NCBI RefSeq assembly: GCF_018812025.1
Contig: NC_063061.1
Span: forward strand, 28,186,085 to 28,250,084
DNA: 64,000 bases
Reading direction: 5' to 3'
Source of the DNA: Megalobrama amblycephala
Taxonomy: Eukaryota; Chordata; Actinopteri; Cypriniformes; Xenocyprididae
Below, one piece after another: positions 49,222 to 64,000 of this stretch. The first letter of the stretch is position 1; each line of letters opens with the position of its first letter. A model generated the notes under the pieces. The model had not been told where the DNA came from, ran no database searches, and worked only from the letters and a program-made list of their open reading frames with translations. The position numbers and the translations under genes were made by a program.

Positions 49222-50438
49222 CAATGTTCCCTCTAATTTTTTTTCTCGCTGAGCAAAACTTTTCTCTGTTGAGCCCACATTTTGGCCACCTGAGCAAAAA
49301 CATGCTTTATATCAGACCTGTACAATGAACGTAAACACACACAAAAAAATGGTTTTATCATTCATCTGTAACATTTAACTTTAATGTGCCGTTTCTATTT
49401 TATTTGACCCTTGATGTAACTTAAGTGATTTATTCAATAATATGTTTGAAAACAAGCAGTTCAGTCACTAAATTAAGCACATTTTAGGTTACTTGAGATT
49501 TTTTCACATTGCTGTATTAACTGTACCAGTCTAATCTATTAAAAAATAATTTCTGTCCTCCTGCAGGACAGTTCAATTCTTTATAATAATATAATATGAG
49601 CAGTTACAATGATTGTTTGGGACAACCATAATGTATTTTTGTACAGTCAATTATTAGCAACAGACAGTGTTAAACCATCAAAATTACATGTTTATTGCTT
49701 ATGAATTTCCCAGATTTTATATACCAGGAGGTTAAAATTTTTCGTGACAAGGAGCATTAAAAAAATCCCCTTGTGAGATACAGTATTATATCAGTTTAAA
49801 TGCTTCCATTTGTTTTAATATATTATATAGTGAAAACAAACTGAAGCATTTAAACTGATAGCTAAATATTTTTAAGAAAAGTGAACGTTAACTCGTTTAG
49901 TTATCTAAACATCCCTGAAACCCACACCACCACCACACATAAAAATCTATTTAAACTGAGGTACTATATAACTGATGTATTTTGGGTTTTCAAGCTACAC
50001 CTGTGGTGGGTGTGTGATTGTAACTGTCTCAGAGTTTTGTTAGCATTCTGTGCCCATCATCCGTTATCTCCACCACTTTTCATTAAAACATGACATTTTA
50101 TTTCACATTTCTTTTCATTTCGCGTTGCCTCTCGTATTGATGTATTTAGTCCGCAAACATTACAGTATTCTTACCGCGACTGATTTGGCTCAGGGCCAGC
50201 CAGCTCACACGCGCTCAATCGTTCTCTTTCTATGAAACCTGTAAACCGCATTCGCCGGTTCTAACTCTATAGCGACAATAACTCTATAGCGGTTGTCCAG
50301 AGCACTGCAATTATTTCTTATTTAAACTACTACAATCTACAATCAATGTCTGTTCTCTGCGCGGCAATTATTTCTTCTGCGCGGCCGCGGCTTCAGAAGT
50401 GCGCGGCCGCGCACGCGCGCAGCTTAGAGGGAACATTG
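49222..50438. mobile_element. hAT element (TIR CAATGTTCCCTCTAA) with a CG-rich end
   Basis: CAATGTTCCCTCTA and TAGAGGGAACATTG are perfect inverse termini flanked by an exact 8-bp duplication GTCATATT (49214-49221 and 50439-50446). It is 1,217 bp. The right end is very rich in CpG (GCGCGGCCGCGCACGCGCGC, 50401-50420), in contrast to the AT-rich body. No transposase is recognised. Confidence 0.92.
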
Positions 50439-51000
50439 GTCATATTTTGTTCCCTATTTAAGTTTACTATCTTGCATTAGCTAAACATTTGAAAATTAGT
50501 TTTGCTGTGTTTGTCTGTTTTGATGAAAATTCGAGTTGTGAAATCGTTTCCTTAGACCTTTAAAAATTTGATTTGAGGCATGGATCTGTCTGCCTGTTTT
50601 ATGAGTTGAGCAATTATTTCTGGTAGTTTCACATATGACAACAGCAGTCAGAAAGGTGATGTTGAAAAGCAAGTTTAAAAGCTTTGCCTCAAGGTCTATG
50701 TAATGTTGTAAACATACAGAAATGACCTATAAAACTAGCAGGAAAATTCCCACACTAAGAGATACTGCTTTTTTACATGGTGCTTTGGCCATGTAAAATG
50801 TAGAAAGTGGCAGTTTGATGACCGCTATATTTTTAATAGGTAGGCTGTTGGTTGCAAAACCTCATGAAATGTAGACAGTGCGTTTTTTACAGTTTACAGC
50901 TAACTATGAATTTAACAGACCCGAATTGCTCCTGTTCTCTAAAATCAAATAGATCATGATTTATGTTGTCTTGTACGGAGCCTAGGGAGTGGGGAGGGGG

Positions 51001-51450
51001 GAATATGAGATGGGAGGAAAAATTATGTCTGTGCTTTTGCATCCGCATGCAAAATGTTTCGCGTTTGTTTCACGTAAAAGTTTTATGAGGAAGCACAAAG
51101 TTCCTCGGAGGAACACAAAAGTTTTACGAGGAAACACAAAGTTCCTTCAAAGGGGAAAGCAAAAAGTATGCAAGAGAATGCAAAGTTTCTTGGGGGAACA
51201 CAAATGTTTTGCGAGGGAACGCAAAATTTCTTGAGTGAATGCAAAAGGTTTGCAATTTGACACAAACGTTTTATGAGGGAACGCAAAGATTCTCAAGGGA
51301 ACGTAAAGGTTTTTGCGAGAGAACACAAAGCTTCAAAGGGGAATGCAAAAGTTTTGCAAGTTTTTTGGAGGAACAAATGTTTTGCGAGTGAACACAAAGT
51401 TTCTCGGGGAACACAAATTGAAATATATTTTTTCCTCCCATCTCATATTT
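51001..51450. repeat. Minisatellite between inverted ends
   Basis: AATATGAGATGGGAGGAAAA at the left and TTTTCCTCCCATCTCATATT at the right are inverse copies of about 20 bp. The interior, about 51070-51420, is an array of degenerate 20-21-bp half-units that alternate GCAAAGTTTCT and GCAAAAGTTTTGCGAG, giving a dimer period near 41 bp. The short open frames are artefacts of the repeats. Confidence 0.75.
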
Positions 51451-52164
51451 TTTCTATCACCATGATGCAAACATAATGAATAGGTATTGTTTATGTCCAG
51501 TGAGTGACAAGAACATATATGATTATTGTGAAACAACCTCCTGTGATGGGTACAATATAAAACATGCCTTCAGTTTGATTTACAGATAAAAACATTTTAG
51601 CAAAAACACTTGTTCCAGGAAAAATATTTAAACAAAAATAGTGAAATCTGATCTGAAAAAAACAAACTATTTAAGAGCAAATGCTAATGCAGAATTTTTT
51701 TTTTTTTTTTTTTTTTTTTCTCAAAATATCAGAAGTGGCATGATTGCTCTGCTCTGTAAGGAGTAGTTATTTTCAGGTGACAAAGAAAGTTTTCTGAATG
51801 CATATGTCTTTGTTTTGTCCATTGTCTGTTTCATTGTAATTTTCCCACATGAACATGATCTTATGTTTATACTGTCAACACAGAAGGTTCATGAACGTGT
51901 GAATCAATTACAGTTACTGTATCTGCTCTCCTCAACAACCTGTATTTTAGCATGGGACAAACATTACCAAATTAAGTCTGTCTGTCATTTTTTATTTGCT
52001 AATGCACATTTTTATTTGTAATAGATGTATTTTGTATAAATGTAATTTCCCCATCTATTAAAGAGTTATTGGGCACTTTTATGCCAGTGGAAATCATAGA
52101 ACTAATATCTTGCTTTCTCTCTTATCTCCCGCTGACAGAATTGGTTTAAAAGCCATCAGGGACA

Positions 52165-62788
<10,624 letters not shown>

Positions 62789-62843
62789 GTGCTTTTTTGA
62801 GACCGAAACACTTCCATCTAATTATTTATTTATTCATTTATTT

Positions 62844-63384
62844 TTGTGCTGTCAAAATTAGCACGTTAACAAGTGATTTTAACGAAAATAGTAGCTTTAA
62901 TAAGGATTAATCTATGTTTAATTTATAATTCATGCAGTAAAGAATGTAAAGTGTTTGATAACTTTATTCAATTTCTGTATATTTCCTACCTGTTAGACAG
63001 GTAAACATGACATTTATTGCAGTGGGTTTATGAAAATTGTTTTAAGTTCACTTAAATTAAAAGTTGTTATTTTTTAAAAGCCTAATAAATGTTGAAATTG
63101 ATGGCTTTCAGCTATACTGTAATGTTGAAAGTCTATAATTAATGTTTAAAAAATCAATTTCATAGAGACATCAGTAGCAGTATTAGTATCAGTGATACAG
63201 GCCTTTATTCATAAAAAGACACCATTAAACAAATATTTAAAATATAATGTCTTTAAGTTGTTTCTACATTAATTTGGAGAGTAACTGTGAAATTAATTAC
63301 AATATAAAAATATTAACTCCAGTGTTTAAGTACAGAAAAAATGCGCAATTAATTAGTTAATTTTTTAACCGATTGACAGCACTA
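62844..63384. mobile_element. Probable hAT MITE in prlr intron 6
   Basis: TTGTGCTGTCAAAATTAGC at the left and GATTGACAGCACTA at the right are inverse ends. The flanking 8-mers ATTTATTT and AATTATTT agree at 7 of 8. It is about 541 bp, AT-rich and non-coding. The remaining intron to 64000 has no recognised exon. Confidence 0.7.
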
Positions 63385-64000
63385 AATTATTTCATTTTAA
63401 ATGTAATGCTTTTGTTTTCAGATATATTTGAACATTATATCGCTGGTTGGTATCTCATCAGTTCAGTTTTTGCATTTTATTCAGTTTTTATACCAGCACT
63501 GGCAAATGTAAAACTCAAATCTATCAGTGTGATTGAAATCAAATTTCCTCAGATCATTTCTATACATCATTTGCCTCATTGTTTTTGCTGACAAATACTC
63601 ATTATGTAGGATTAAATTTCCATCAGAGGATTGATCCAGATTTTGCAGTACCTCAGTTCACCCTCAAATGTTTTTTAGGCCAGTTTCTCTCAGCACAGAT
63701 TTAAATAGACGAAGATAGACTAATTACATTGTCAAATAATGTGAGGCATTCTCAATAGTACAAGGACAAACGGGATACAAAATTAATCTCTTAATCCTGC
63801 CGGGACACGTGGAAGCTTTTGTTCCGTACTCTAGATAAGTAGTTTTTCAGTATCCATAGTGCTTATATTATGATCATGAAAAACATTTGTTGATAGACAT
63901 TGTTCTTAACCGTGCATTAACAATGAAATGATGACAAATTAACTCCTTAGCAAACACCTTAGGAAAATATAATAATTCTCTAAATAAATCATCCACATAA

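Larger units (their letters stand above)
34759..52138 (+). other. prlr: Putative prlr intron 1 (17.4 kb)
   Basis: This is the inferred intron between the candidate 5' exon and the start-codon exon. It carries the repeats listed at 36474-37985, 38341-38450, 38460-38798, 39675-40013, 41480-44911, 46278-47035, 48385-48850, 49222-50438 and 51001-51450, plus a T run near 51693-51720. Elsewhere (34759-36473, 40014-41479, 44912-46277, 47036-48384 and 51451-52138) I see no gene or clear element. Confidence 0.5.

Overview
The window is vertebrate nuclear DNA, almost certainly from a teleost and most likely a cyprinid (carp, goldfish or zebrafish group). The reasons are spliced genes with short GT-AG exons, AT-rich sequence, and very dense short non-autonomous DNA transposons of kinds common in cyprinid genomes. 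There is no bacterial, organellar or viral gene content. Fewer than about 900 of the 64,000 bases are recognisable coding exon.

Two protein-coding genes are present, both incomplete and arranged head to head. On the minus strand are the first two coding exons of a NEDD4-family C2-WW-HECT ubiquitin ligase, best matched to nedd4l (17301-17257 and 534-461); the rest lies beyond the left edge. On the plus strand are the signal peptide, both extracellular fibronectin-like domains with a WSEW motif, and the transmembrane segment of a prolactin receptor (prlr), in six coding exons between 52165 and 62788; its intracellular Box1 region and tail lie beyond the right edge. A possible non-coding first exon and promoter of prlr is at about 34430-34758. 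If correct, prlr has a 17.4 kb first intron and the two promoters lie about 17 kb apart. The two proteins act separately (a hormone receptor at the plasma membrane, and a ligase for membrane proteins); nothing in the sequence links their function.

Layout: 1-17.3 kb is nedd4l intron; 17.3-17.8 kb its 5' end and CCAAT/GC-box promoter; 17.8-34.4 kb is intergenic; 34.4-52.1 kb is candidate prlr 5' exon plus intron 1; 52.1-62.8 kb holds the coding exons; 62.8-64 kb is intron 6.

The non-coding DNA is the notable part. Many transposons can be delimited exactly from inverted termini and target duplications: hAT elements with 8-bp duplications, elements flanked by TTAA, one with a TAA flank, and a decayed Tc1/mariner transposase. 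Several are nested like Russian dolls (4633-8717 and about 41480-44911, each about four levels deep). Others are large near-perfect palindromes (14017-14356, 19105-19562, 22706-23485, 59961-60898) or carry minisatellite arrays between inverted ends (20247-20735, 31103-31634, 51001-51450). I saw no tRNA, rRNA, CRISPR or clear non-coding RNA gene, and no convincing new gene system. The best leads are the nested transposons, a repeat that carries promoter-like motifs, and the microsatellite-bounded fold-back next to the prlr transmembrane exon.
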